Source: Nannocystis sp. RBIL2 (lineage in GTDB: Bacteria; Myxococcota_A; Polyangia; Nannocystales; Nannocystaceae). Taken from it: DNA of 64,000 bases. Below the pieces are notes generated by a model. The model ran no database searches and was not told the DNA's origin. It worked only from the letters and a program-made list of their open reading frames with translations. Where the stretch lies: the NCBI RefSeq assembly GCF_026626745.1, contig NZ_JAPNJW010000002.1:5666151-5730150 (forward strand), given 5' to 3'. Each line of letters starts with the position of its first letter. Position 1 is the first letter of the stretch. The translations under genes were made by a program, and so were the position numbers. This document shows, in pieces, positions 30,507 to 39,068 of this stretch.

Positions 30507-30818
30507 ATGCAACTTCGTGCGCCGCTGCTCGCCTGCTCGCTCGTGCTCGCCGCCTGGTCGGCGCCCTCCGCGGACCGAGACGCGCCCTGCAACCTCGCGG
30601 CCAGCATCGGCACGGAGGTCACCTGCGGCCTGTCGCAGGAGTGCCCCGGCGAACCCGTCCAGAGCATCTCCTGCGACGGCGACACCTGCACCTGCTGGAC
30701 CGGCCAGGAGTTCGAGCGCGAGTGCGCGGGCGACGGCGTGTGCGGCGAGTTCGAGGCAGTGCAGCAGCTCGAGCAGCTCGCCGAGGCGTGCTGCGGGTTC
30801 GTCTTTTACGACGCGTGA
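30507..30818 (+). CDS. Small secreted Cys-rich protein
   Basis: 103 residues. 'MQLRAPLLACSLVLAAWSAPSA' is a signal peptide. The mature part has cysteines in 'CNLA', 'TCGLSQECPG', 'ISCDGDTCTCWTG', 'ECAGDGVCGEF' and 'ACCGF', at least ten, so it is probably an extracellular disulfide-rich protein. No family recognised. ATG 30507 is preferred over a GTG at 30492. It ends 5 bases from the convergent end of the ABC exporter gene; a role in the adjacent peptide system is possible but unsupported. Confidence 0.7.
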   Translation: MQLRAPLLACSLVLAAWSAPSADRDAPCNLAASIGTEVTCGLSQECPGEPVQSISCDGDTCTCWTGQEFERECAGDGVCGEFEAVQQLEQLAEACCGFVFYDA

Positions 30819-30823
30819 TTCGC

Positions 30824-32956
30824 TCACGGCTGCATCAGCGCGCGGTAAGCCCCGTCCTGCGCCAGCAGCTCGGCCGGCGCGCCGAGCTCGACCAGCTCCC
30901 CACGCCCCAGCACCGCCACGCGATCGCACATCGCGGCCACGCTGGGCCGGTGGGCGATGAGGATCGTCGTGCAGCCGAGATGCTTTTTTAAATTACCGAG
31001 CACCTCGGCCTCGGTCGCGGGGTCGAGCGCCGAGGTCGCCTCGTCGAGCAGCAGCAAGCTCGGTCGCCGCACCAGCGCGCGCGCCAGGGCGATCCGCTGG
31101 CGCTGGCCGCCCGAGAGGTTGGCCCCGCCGTCGACCAGCATGGTGTCGTAGCCCATCGGCATGGCCTCGATGTCGTCGTGCACCGCCGCGAGCCGGGCCG
31201 CGGCGACGATGTCGACCTCGTCGGCCCCGGGCGCGCCGACGACGATGTTGTCGCGGATCGTGCCGTCGAGCAGCGCCGCGCTCTGGGTGACGACGCCGGT
31301 GCAGCGGCGCAGGGCGTCGAGGTCGAGCCGCGCCAGCGGCACCCCGTCGACCGCGATCTCCCCGGCGGTCGGCCGCGCCAGCCCGAGCAGCAGCGCGGCC
31401 AGGCTCGACTTGCCGGCGCCGCTGCGGCCGACCAGGCACAGCCGCTCACATGGCCTCAAGGACAGGCTCACTCCGCGCACCACCGCGGGGCTGTGCTCGT
31501 CGTAGGCGAAGCTGACGTCGCGCAGCTCGATGGCCCCGGCGATCGCGGCCGGCGCGTGCGCCCCGGCCGGCGCGACCTCGGGCGCGGCGCGCAGGACGTC
31601 GTCGATGCGCTCGATGTGCCCGGCGATCTGCGGCAGGCGCCCGAGCGAGGCGACGAGGCTGCCGATCGGCGCCAAGAAGCTCATCGCCAGGTAGGTGCTG
31701 CCGAGCATCGGCCCCAGCTCGAGCGCGCCGCTGGCCACCTGCGTCGCGCCGAACCACACCAGCAGCAGCGGGGTGGCCACGCGCAGGGCGTGCAGCAGGC
31801 CGTCGACGCCGGCGCCGTGGCGATCGCGCTCGGCCTCGGCGGCGTGGGCGTCGGCGTGCAGCGCGTGCCAGCGCGCGAGCGCGACGTCCTCGCTGCCCAT
31901 CGCCTTGAGCGCGGGCAGGGCCGCGAGCGCGCGCCACTGGTAGCCCTGCGCCTGCGCCTGGGTGGCGATCTGCCGCGCCGACAGCCGCTCGAGGCCGGCC
32001 CGTGCATGCATGGCCACCAGCACCTGCACGAGCGACAGGGCGATCGCCGCCAGCGCCATCGGCCATGACCAAAAGGACAGGACGACGAGGTAGAGGACCA
32101 CGAGCGCGCCGTCGGTCAGGATCGCCGCGGCCACCGCCGCCAGCAGCGCGCGCACCGGCGCCAGCGCGGCGAACCGCAGGGCCAGGTCGCTGCTCGGGCG
32201 CACCGCGAAGAAGCTCCACGGCAGGCGCACGAGGTGCGCGAACAGACCCTGGGCGAGCCGGCGGTCGAGGTGCAGGCGCAGGCGCGACAGCAGGCGCTCG
32301 CGGGCGACGAAGCTGACGAGCTGGCCGGCGGCGAAGACCAGCACGACCAGGCCCCACGCGGCGAGCTCGGGATCGCCGGCGCCGGCGCGCGCGACGAGGT
32401 GGGAGATCAAGAGCGGCCCGGCGAGCGACAGCGCGACCAGCCCGCCCGAGGCCAGGGCGAGCCGGCCGAGCACGCCGCTGGCCCGCAGCGATCGCCGCAG
32501 CTCCTGCCAGGTCGGCGACGGCGGCTGCGCCGGGGCCAGGGTGAAATCTGGCCCCGGGGACAGCTCGAGCGCGAGCCCCGAGAAGCCGCGCGCGAACGCG
32601 TCGGCGTCGAGCTCGCGCCGGCCGAGCGCCGGGTCGACGAGCACCACCCGCCCCGCCTCGGCCCGCTCGAGCACGACGAAGTGCTTGCCCTCCCAGTGCA
32701 GCACGCTGGCCGGGGCCAGGCGCGAGGCCGCCGCGGCCGGCAGGCGCACCCCGCGGCCGACCAGGCCCCAGCGCTCGGCGGCCCGCAGCACCGCCAGCGC
32801 CGAGGCGCCGTCTCGACCTGTCCCTAAAGACCTATGTACATTGTCGCGACCGACGCGGCGGCCGTAAAATGCCAGCACCATCGCCAGGCAGGCGGCGCCG
32901 CAGTCGGCGGCGGTGGTCTGGGGGATGAAGGGGACCGCGACGGACATGGCGCTCAC
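30824..32956 (-). CDS. C39-peptidase ABC exporter for double-glycine-leader peptides
   Basis: 710 residues. N-terminal C39 peptidase with catalytic Cys in 'TAADCGAACLAMV', His in 'WEGKHFVVL' and Asp in 'VDPALG', all intact, so it should cut precursors after Gly-Gly. Membrane domain about 160-440, then an ATPase with Walker A 'GRSGAGKSS', signature 'LSGGQRQR', Walker B 'LLLLDEATSALD' and 'IAHRPS'. GTG 32956 overlaps the stop of the preceding gene (GTGA), coupling it to the maturation operon; ATG 32947 is an alternative. Its expected substrates are the two GG-leader precursors at 39069 and 39681. Confidence 0.95.
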   Translation of the reverse strand: MSAMSVAVPFIPQTTAADCGAACLAMVLAFYGRRVGRDNVHRSLGTGRDGASALAVLRAAERWGLVGRGVRLPAAAASRLAPASVLHWEGKHFVVLERAEAGRVVLVDPALGRRELDADAFARGFSGLALELSPGPDFTLAPAQPPSPTWQELRRSLRASGVLGRLALASGGLVALSLAGPLLISHLVARAGAGDPELAAWGLVVLVFAAGQLVSFVARERLLSRLRLHLDRRLAQGLFAHLVRLPWSFFAVRPSSDLALRFAALAPVRALLAAVAAAILTDGALVVLYLVVLSFWSWPMALAAIALSLVQVLVAMHARAGLERLSARQIATQAQAQGYQWRALAALPALKAMGSEDVALARWHALHADAHAAEAERDRHGAGVDGLLHALRVATPLLLVWFGATQVASGALELGPMLGSTYLAMSFLAPIGSLVASLGRLPQIAGHIERIDDVLRAAPEVAPAGAHAPAAIAGAIELRDVSFAYDEHSPAVVRGVSLSLRPCERLCLVGRSGAGKSSLAALLLGLARPTAGEIAVDGVPLARLDLDALRRCTGVVTQSAALLDGTIRDNIVVGAPGADEVDIVAAARLAAVHDDIEAMPMGYDTMLVDGGANLSGGQRQRIALARALVRRPSLLLLDEATSALDPATEAEVLGNLKKHLGCTTILIAHRPSVAAMCDRVAVLGRGELVELGAPAELLAQDGAYRALMQP

Positions 32957-33858
32957 CGGACCGGGTCGGGGGCGAGGCCGACGAGGCCGCGCTTGGGGTT
33001 GCAGGCGACGACCATCGCCCGCACGCACGCGGCGATGGTGGCGGCGGGCACCGCGTGGCGGTTCCACACGAAGGCGGCGACGGCCGGCAAGATCGCCCGC
33101 CGGCCCCACAGCAGTTCGCCGCGCCGCCAGAGCTCGTCGAGCTCGGCCGCGTAGGCGCGGTTGGCCGCCTCGTGGCCGTCGAGCAGGTGCGCCTCCGCAG
33201 TGTCGGTGCGCCGCCGCAGGCCCGCCAGCGACACCGGCGCGAGCGTCAGCGCCGGGGCCTCGATGCCGGAATACAGCTTCTCGAGGTTGCACCACACGTC
33301 CCACGCCTCGCCGTGGTCGCCGGTGCAGCGCACGAACAGGTCGGCGAGGACCGCCAGGCACTGCGCGGCCGCCCCGAGGGACACCGCCCCGAGCGCGACC
33401 AGCCGCTCGCGCGCCAGGTACAGGCGGGTGTCGGCGTCGAAGTAGCGGTGCGCCGCCGCCGTCGCCCCCGGCCCGCCGAGGTCGTAGGTCTCCGGCTCGT
33501 ACGCGCTGTAGAACCACTCGACCACGTCCCCCTCGTCTGAACTCTTTTTAAAGATGTCCTCGAGGACAGGGTGGAGCTCGGGGCCGAGCCGGCCGCCGCA
33601 GCGGATCCGCAGGCCCGGCGGCTTGCGCACGAACCACAGAGAGTCGGTCCCCGCGGCCCGCAGCGCCGGCTCGCTCGCGTCGAGGCGGCGCATCAGCCCC
33701 CGCTCGGCGGCCCGCCAGCTGCCGTCACGCGCAGTCAGCGAGACGTTGACCTGCAGCCACCGCGGCTCCGAGCCGCTCGAGCAGCGCGGGGCGCACCACG
33801 GACAGGGCGAGCTCGGCGACGTGGCGCTCGCCGGCGGCTGTGCAGATCCATGCGTCAT
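32953..33858 (-). CDS. SpaB_C/thiopeptide-type lantibiotic dehydratase C-terminal protein
   Basis: 301 residues. From about residue 35 the protein reads 'WLQVNVSLTARDGSWRAAERGL...WFVRKPPGLRIRC', matching the SpaB_C domain that in full-length LanB proteins carries glutamate elimination. In thiopeptide-like systems this part is a separate protein. Start: ATG 33858, with GAGGAG 7 bases upstream, inside the end of the LanB gene in another frame (134-base overlap). No nearer ATG, GTG or TTG exists before the domain. Alternatively the two frames are joined by a frameshift into one LanB. The segment 'HPVLEDIFKKSSDEG' overlaps a CATG-type palindrome at 33553-33570. Confidence 0.85.
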   Translation of the reverse strand: MTHGSAQPPASATSPSSPCPWCAPRCSSGSEPRWLQVNVSLTARDGSWRAAERGLMRRLDASEPALRAAGTDSLWFVRKPPGLRIRCGGRLGPELHPVLEDIFKKSSDEGDVVEWFYSAYEPETYDLGGPGATAAAHRYFDADTRLYLARERLVALGAVSLGAAAQCLAVLADLFVRCTGDHGEAWDVWCNLEKLYSGIEAPALTLAPVSLAGLRRRTDTAEAHLLDGHEAANRAYAAELDELWRRGELLWGRRAILPAVAAFVWNRHAVPAATIAACVRAMVVACNPKRGLVGLAPDPVR

Positions 33859-36124
33859 CGATGAACTCCTCGACGGTGATGCAGGCGGCCGCACCTGCTC
33901 CTTCGGACATGGCCTCGACCGCCAGCGGGGCGTCGCGCGGGACCAGCAGCGGCGGCTCGGCGTCGCGGTGGACCAGCACCAGCTCGGGCCAGCCGCGCCG
34001 GGCCGCCAGCCGCTGCCACGCGGCGAACCGCGCCGACCCCGGCGCCGCGTCGATCAAACTTTTCAAATCGTCGCCGACGAGCACGCTGCGGCGCGTGCGG
34101 ACGACCGCGCCGCCGGGCAGGCGCACGCGCGGGCTGTGCCGCGGCGCCTCGGCCTCGACGCGGAAGCCGAGCCGGTCGCCGCGGGGGATCTGCGGCGGCG
34201 TGCGCATCGACGACACCAGCAGCAGGTAGTGGCACGGGTCGTCCGGCGGCTGCGCTGCGGTGAAGCTGTGGATCGCCAGAGCACGCCCGCGCCCGGGCAC
34301 GCGGCACACCGGCGCGCCCGTCCGCCCGTCGCGCTCGACCCGGGCGCCGCGCAGGTCGACTGCCTCGCCGTCGGCCGCCCAGAGGTCCACGACATGCGGC
34401 ACGAAGCGCGGGCTCGCCTGTACGTTGGGACAGGCGTGAGCGAAGCCCAGGGCGGCCTGATCGACGCCGGTGACCTCCGCGACCCGCTCGTACTGCTCGC
34501 CCAGCCAGCGCGTGACCGGCCCGCCCTCGGGCTCGAGCAAGCCGGCGCAGCGAGCGAACGCCGGCGTCGCGTCACGCACGAGCCCGCGCAACACCAGCCG
34601 CGCGCCGTCGATGCGCGGAGCGTCGAGCGCCGCGCGCGGCGGGTCGTCCGCATCGACCGCCGCGGCGTCGAGGCCTTCGGTCCGGACCCTCGTCGCCTCG
34701 CCACCCGCATCGGCCCGGCCGATCGTGAACAGCAGGCAGCCCAGCGGCGTGTCGCCGCCGCCCGCCGGCTGGATCGGGGTCACCAGTTCCGCCGCGTCGC
34801 TCGCCGTCAGCCGCTCGGCCCACGCCGCGGCGCGGGCGGCCAGCTCCGGACCGAGCTCCTCGCCCAGGCCCTCCCAGGTGGCCAGAGTGACCTGGTCGCG
34901 CAGCAGCGGCGGCGGCTCGAAGCCGGACAGGTCGCGGCCCGCCGCGCCGAGCCAGCGGTCGACCAGGGCCGGGCCGAGCGCGCCGCCCATGCCGAGGTGA
35001 GTGGTGAAGCCGGTCAGCTCCGCCGCGGTCGCGGCGATCGTCGCCGCCAGGTCGCGTCCGAGCGCGATGTCGAGCGGCGCAGTCGTGTCGCAGCGCAGGG
35101 CCACGCGCGGCTGCTCGATCTCGCCCAGCCCGAGCGTCGACGCGAGCGCGCCGACGCGCGCCCCCGCGGCCGCCAGCGCCGCGGCCAGGGCGGCCGGCGC
35201 CATGCTCTGCGCGCTCTCGTCCAGCGCCTCGCACTGCGCCCGCAGGTCGTGCGCGGCGGCGCGCCAGGGCGCGGCGTCGGCGGGCGGCAGCGCGCCTGCG
35301 GCCTGCGCGAGCGCGTCCCACGGCGACGTGAAGCGGGTCGGGAAGCGCAGCCCGCCGACCAGCACGCCCTCCGCGATCAGCAGCTCGACCACCCCGGCGC
35401 GCGCCGGCGCCGGGAAGCCGGCCGCCGCCAGCACCCCGGCCGCCTCCTCGCGGGTGAAGCTCGGCGCCGCGGCCCTCAGGGCGGCGATCGCCCGCATCAG
35501 CGCCGGCGCCGGCGCGACCCGCCGCAGCCCCGAGTCCGCCGGCCGGCGGAAGCTCGCCCCGTCGGCGTCGACGCGGACCGTCGGGTTGAGCTTGTAGCGG
35601 GCCCGCGCCCGGTAGTCGGGGCGCGCGGCCAGGGCGGCGAACATGGCGACGAACGGCGCGAGGTCGGGGGCGAACGCGCAGCGCGGCGCCGCCGGCCGGC
35701 AGCTCACCCCCTCGCCCTCGCCGACGCGCGCCAGCGCCACCCCGGCCCACATCCCATTGGGCTCCGGCCGGGCGACCGCGCGGGCCAGGTGGCGGTACAG
35801 CGACGTCTCGCGGTGGCGGACCCGCTTGTTCCGCGGCGCCCGCACCGTCCCCGCCGCGCTCGCGGCCAGCTCCGGGTTGCCGAGCGTCAGCGCCCGCATG
35901 AACGCAGGGTCGTCGGCCGTGCTCGCCCACAGGCGCGCCCGGGTGCGCTCGATCGCCGCCGCGTAGGCCTCGCAATAACCTGTCCACTCGGACATGTCCT
36001 TCGAGTCAGCCACCCCGGCCCGCGCCGCCAGCTCGGGCTCGGCCAGCGCCTGCACGCGGCTCAGCGGGAACGCGGCCACCCGCACCACCGCCGCCGGGCA
36101 CAGATCGATCTCGGGCGCGCGCAT
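33725..36124 (-). CDS. LanB-type lantibiotic dehydratase, N-terminal (glutamylation) part
   Basis: 799 residues. Features of the LanB N-terminal domain: 'SLYRHLARAVARPEPNGMWAGVALARVG' (the R-x-x-P-x-G-x-x-A-G region) and 'RARYKLNPTVRVDADG'. LanB enzymes transfer glutamate from glutamyl-tRNA to Ser/Thr of a precursor peptide and eliminate it to give dehydroamino acids; the elimination domain is encoded next in an overlapping frame. ATG 36124 is 1 base after the stop of the upstream gene. A two-unit CATG chain (35979-36010) encodes 'DSKDMSEWTG' near the N-terminus. Targets should be Thr/Ser in the cores ending Cys-Pro-Ser-Trp. Confidence 0.88.
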   Translation of the reverse strand: MRAPEIDLCPAAVVRVAAFPLSRVQALAEPELAARAGVADSKDMSEWTGYCEAYAAAIERTRARLWASTADDPAFMRALTLGNPELAASAAGTVRAPRNKRVRHRETSLYRHLARAVARPEPNGMWAGVALARVGEGEGVSCRPAAPRCAFAPDLAPFVAMFAALAARPDYRARARYKLNPTVRVDADGASFRRPADSGLRRVAPAPALMRAIAALRAAAPSFTREEAAGVLAAAGFPAPARAGVVELLIAEGVLVGGLRFPTRFTSPWDALAQAAGALPPADAAPWRAAAHDLRAQCEALDESAQSMAPAALAAALAAAGARVGALASTLGLGEIEQPRVALRCDTTAPLDIALGRDLAATIAATAAELTGFTTHLGMGGALGPALVDRWLGAAGRDLSGFEPPPLLRDQVTLATWEGLGEELGPELAARAAAWAERLTASDAAELVTPIQPAGGGDTPLGCLLFTIGRADAGGEATRVRTEGLDAAAVDADDPPRAALDAPRIDGARLVLRGLVRDATPAFARCAGLLEPEGGPVTRWLGEQYERVAEVTGVDQAALGFAHACPNVQASPRFVPHVVDLWAADGEAVDLRGARVERDGRTGAPVCRVPGRGRALAIHSFTAAQPPDDPCHYLLLVSSMRTPPQIPRGDRLGFRVEAEAPRHSPRVRLPGGAVVRTRRSVLVGDDLKSLIDAAPGSARFAAWQRLAARRGWPELVLVHRDAEPPLLVPRDAPLAVEAMSEGAGAAACITVEEFIDDAWICTAAGERHVAELALSVVRPALLERLGAAVAAGQRLADCA
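35979..36010. repeat. CATG period-14 chain inside LanB coding sequence
   Basis: CCTGTCC-ACTC-GGACATG-TCC-TTCG-AGT-CAGC: boxes at 35979, 35993 and 36007. Confidence 0.65.
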
Positions 36125-36125
36125 G

Positions 36126-36494
36126 TCAGCGCGCCTCCTGGCGCAGCAGGAAGTCGCGGATCGTCAGCAGGCGCCGGTGGTCGGGCAGGCGGGCGTCGAT
36201 GGTGGCGACCAGGTGGCGCTCGATCGCGTCGAGGGCCGCCAGCTCGCGCATCTGCGCCGTGAAGCTCTCGGGCGTCAGGCCGGCGTGGGCCAAAAACGCC
36301 TCGGTGCGGGCGCGCGTGGTCAGGTCGAAGCGGGCGCGGAACCACCGCGCGACCTCCTGCACCCGCTCGCCCGGCAGCTCGAGGTTCTGGCGCGCCAGCT
36401 CGCGCTCGGCGAGCACGCCGATCAGCACCCGCTTGCGCGCGCCGGCCAGGGTCTCGCCGCCGGGCACGAAGTTGTCGTCGTCGTGGAAGTTCAT
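36126..36494 (-). CDS. Small helical RiPP-cluster protein, SurA N-terminal-like
   Basis: 122 residues, almost entirely helical. 'KRVLIGVLAERELARQNLELPGERVQEVARWFRARFDL' and 'FLAHAGLTPESFTAQMRELAALDAIERHL' resemble the chaperone-like N-terminal domain of SurA/trigger-factor-type proteins, which in some peptide-maturation clusters binds precursor peptides. No peptidyl-prolyl isomerase domain is present. ATG 36494 overlaps the stop of the upstream gene (ATGA), so it is made with the cluster enzymes. Assignment of the fold is tentative. Confidence 0.75.
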   Translation of the reverse strand: MNFHDDDNFVPGGETLAGARKRVLIGVLAERELARQNLELPGERVQEVARWFRARFDLTTRARTEAFLAHAGLTPESFTAQMRELAALDAIERHLVATIDARLPDHRRLLTIRDFLLRQEAR

Positions 36495-37882
36495 GCCAGC
36501 AGCTCCATGCGCTCGCCGGGGCGCAGCGGGCGGACCGCGGGGGCGTCCGCCACGCGCGCGGCCGCCTGCGTCACGGTGACCAGCTCGGGGTCGAAGCTCG
36601 GGTCGTCGTCGCCGTGCGGGCCGAGGCCGAGGCGGGCGAACCACGGCGCCCCGCCGTTGGCGTAGGGCACCACGGTGCGCGCCCACCAGGCCCGGGCCGC
36701 GGCGATCAGGTCGTCGGCGTCGTGCATCAGCTGCTGGCGGATGCCCCACTGCGCCCGCGGCACCTGCAGCAGGTAGCGCGCCACCGAGGTGCCGAGCAGC
36801 TCGATCGGGTGCAGGCGCCACGCGCGGTAGCCCCCGAACAACACGTCGAGCGGACCGTGCCGCCGCGCCGCCGCGCGGGCCATGGCGATCGTGTCGCCGG
36901 CCGCGTCGGCGCCGGCGTCGGCGATGCAGGCGACGCGCCGGCCCGCGACCTCGATCAAGTAGGTGTTGCCGAGGTTGCGCGCCTCGGGGTGGAGGAACTC
37001 GCCCGCTGTCGGCTGCTCGCCGTAGAACGGCAGCACCACCACGCGGAACGGCCCGACCTGCACCGAGTCGTGCCAGCGCAGCGCGATCACCCGGCGGAAG
37101 CCGAGCTCGCGCAGGCGCAGGGCCATGTCGACGCTGAGCAGCGACTCGCGCGCGACCGCGGGCACGACGATCGGCGTGTCGGCGCCGAAGCGCAGCAGCG
37201 CGTGCAGGTCGAAGTGATCGGGGTGGCCGTGGGTGACGAGCACGAGGTCGGGCCGCAGCGCCCGGCACGGCAGCGGCCGCTGGGCGTCGCCGGGCAGCGG
37301 CGGGACCGCGAACGGATCGACCACGACGCGCACGCCGGCGTGCTGCACCGCCACGGTGGCGTGGCCGACCGCGGTGACGCCGTCGCCGAGGGCGCGCTCG
37401 TCGGCTGTCTCTCGGGTCAGGGCGCCGGCCTCGCGCAGCGCGTCCCACAGCCGGGCCCCGAGGCCGCCGAGCGGGCGAGCGCAGCCGCGGTCGAGCGCGG
37501 CGACGACCGCAGCCAGCTCGGCGGCCTCGCCGTGGAGCGGCACCGCCAGCGAGCCGTCGCCCGCCGGCCCGAGCCCGCGCACCACCAGCGCAGTCGGGGT
37601 CACCTGCGCCGCCGCCGGGTACAGGCAGTCCTCGCGCAGCACGTCGGGCGCGCTGTACAGCCCGCCGAGCGCCTGGGCGGCGAACATCCGCGGCATGAAC
37701 TCGGCGCTGCTCTCGACCAGGCGAGCCGGGCCCTCGCGGCGGGCCAGCGCGATCAACGGGGCGCAGGTGCGGGCCACCAGCGCGTCGACGAGCCCGGTCA
37801 CGCCGCTGCCGTAGCGGGTCTGGTCGGCGTAGCGGACCTGCAGGCCGACCTCGTCGCGCAGGCGCATGTGGTTCATGGTCAT
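36491..37882 (-). CDS. Metallo-beta-lactamase-fold protein with N-terminal winged-helix-like extension
   Basis: 463 residues. The C-terminal ~290 residues are an MBL-fold hydrolase of the UlaG/RomA type: 'VGHATVAVQHAGVRVVVDP', metal site 'THGHPDHFD' (H218, H220, D222, H223), 'GNTYLIEVAGRRVACIADAG'. The first ~165 residues precede it and contain 'LGGLGARLWDALREAGALTRE', reminiscent of the PqqD-like winged helices that bind RiPP leaders; this is inference. ATG 37882 is chosen because GGAG lies 9 bases upstream; a TTG at 37897 is possible. Role unknown: peptide or ester hydrolysis, or an oxidation like PqqB. In the cluster operon. Confidence 0.82.
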   Translation of the reverse strand: MTMNHMRLRDEVGLQVRYADQTRYGSGVTGLVDALVARTCAPLIALARREGPARLVESSAEFMPRMFAAQALGGLYSAPDVLREDCLYPAAAQVTPTALVVRGLGPAGDGSLAVPLHGEAAELAAVVAALDRGCARPLGGLGARLWDALREAGALTRETADERALGDGVTAVGHATVAVQHAGVRVVVDPFAVPPLPGDAQRPLPCRALRPDLVLVTHGHPDHFDLHALLRFGADTPIVVPAVARESLLSVDMALRLRELGFRRVIALRWHDSVQVGPFRVVVLPFYGEQPTAGEFLHPEARNLGNTYLIEVAGRRVACIADAGADAAGDTIAMARAAARRHGPLDVLFGGYRAWRLHPIELLGTSVARYLLQVPRAQWGIRQQLMHDADDLIAAARAWWARTVVPYANGGAPWFARLGLGPHGDDDPSFDPELVTVTQAAARVADAPAVRPLRPGERMELLA

Positions 37883-37905
37883 GAGGACATGCTCCAAAGG
37901 TCAGG
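37874..37905. repeat. CATG period-14 chain at a gene junction in the RiPP operon
   Basis: Boxes CATG, CATG, CAGG at 37874, 37888 and 37902, spanning the stop of the prenyl-synthase-like gene and the start of the MBL gene. Its bases also supply the GGAG ribosome site. Confidence 0.65.
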
Positions 37906-38860
37906 CGGCGCGCGGCCGGCGGTACAGCTCGTCGGCCACCGCGTCGACGAACTCGCCGTGGAGGCCGAGCAGCGAGCCGGCGGGGAACAGCGCCGCGATC
38001 TCGGCGTGGATCGACCGCCGCGCGGCCTCCATCGCCGCCGCGCTGGCGCGCACCGCCGGGCCGGCCACCAGCAGCGCGCGGATCGCCTCGAGGCTGCCCG
38101 GCAGCTCGGCGCGCAGGCGCTGCAGCTCGGCGCGCTCGGTCGCGCTGGCGCGGGCGGCGAAGCAGGCCAGCGGGAAGCTGACCACCTCGCGCTCGAGGTC
38201 GCGGCTGTGCGGCTTGCCGAACAGGTCGTGGAGGTCGTTGGCGATCTGGCGGATCTCCGCGGTCGCCTCGCCGATCCGGCGATACGCCGCGGCGCGCTCG
38301 GGCTCGCAGCCGGCGGCGATCGCCGCCAGCTCGGCCGACAGCGCGAACACCGACGACTTGTCGGCGTTGTGGGCGCGGACGCCGGCCTCGTCGCCGGCGA
38401 TCGTGCCCGAGAGGTCGCGGTGCTGGGCGGCGACCGCCCGCAGCGAGTGGCGCCGCAGCGACAGCCGCGCGGCCTCGGCCCTACCGACCGGGACCGCCGC
38501 GGCGATCGTGTCGACTGCGACCATGTGCAGCGCGAGCGCGGCGTTGTCGGCGACCGGCGCGCGCTGAGGGTCCCACGGGGCCGCGAGGTCGCGGTCGGAG
38601 ACGTCGTCGAACAGCCGGAGCGCCATGTAATAGAGGGTGCATCCGGCCGCGAGATCGACGTTGCCGCGGCCGCACTCGGACATGCCGACGAGCAGCGGCA
38701 GGGCCGCGGGATCGGCCATCAGGCTGGCCTTGCGGGCTCGCGCCCGGGCGAAGAACGCCAGCAGCAGCTCGCTCTGCTTCGCGTCGAGCTGCGGGTCGCG
38801 GACGACGTCGTCGCACTTGCGGTGCGCGGCGGTGACGGCGATGGCGAGCGTCTCATGCAT
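37901..38860 (-). CDS. ComQ/polyprenyl-synthase-like isoprenoid transferase
   Basis: 319 residues, all helical. First aspartate-rich motif D-D-V-S-D at 85-89 ('LRLFDDVSDRDL'), a substrate Lys in 'NADKSSVFALSAELAA', and a second motif 'QIANDLHDLFGK' (206-216, N-D-x-x-D) followed by 'SRDLEREVVSFPL'. These are features of trans-isoprenyl diphosphate synthases. The closest functional parallel in a peptide cluster is ComQ, which isoprenylates a Trp of the ComX pheromone; here the precursors end in Trp. It could instead make the isoprenoid donor, or be an unrelated prenyl synthase. ATG with GGAG 7 bases upstream. Confidence 0.8.
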   Translation of the reverse strand: MHETLAIAVTAAHRKCDDVVRDPQLDAKQSELLLAFFARARARKASLMADPAALPLLVGMSECGRGNVDLAAGCTLYYMALRLFDDVSDRDLAAPWDPQRAPVADNAALALHMVAVDTIAAAVPVGRAEAARLSLRRHSLRAVAAQHRDLSGTIAGDEAGVRAHNADKSSVFALSAELAAIAAGCEPERAAAYRRIGEATAEIRQIANDLHDLFGKPHSRDLEREVVSFPLACFAARASATERAELQRLRAELPGSLEAIRALLVAGPAVRASAAAMEAARRSIHAEIAALFPAGSLLGLHGEFVDAVADELYRRPRAA

Positions 38861-39015
38861 GGGCGAGCTCCAAATCAGCAGAGTTCACGATAGACAGGGG
38901 AATATGCAAGGAAGCCAAGAATAGACGGAGACGATATAGCGATAGCAGTCAGGCGGCAGAGCGGGCGCGAGCGGTTCGGCGAAGAGAATAGGGTCCGTCG
39001 AACGCTCGGGCCTGG

Positions 39016-39058
39016 GCGCGCGGAGGGCCGGTCTCGGGCGAGCCGGCCCTCCGCGCGC
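39016..39058 (-). terminator. Very stable stem-loop directly after precursor gene A
   Basis: 16-bp perfect stem (39016-39031 with 39043-39058) whose loop can add four more pairs. It begins 11 bases after the stop of the precursor gene and is not followed by a T-tract on the minus strand. This is typical of a partial terminator or RNA-stability hairpin between an abundant precursor message and the enzyme genes downstream. The 155 bases between it and 38860 are comparatively AT-rich with no gene. Confidence 0.7.
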
Positions 39059-39068
39059 AGCTCCGAAC

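Noticed and set aside
33554..36262. 902-codon plus-strand frame opposite the LanB genes
   Set aside because: No motif; LanB and SpaB_C signatures are on the minus strand.
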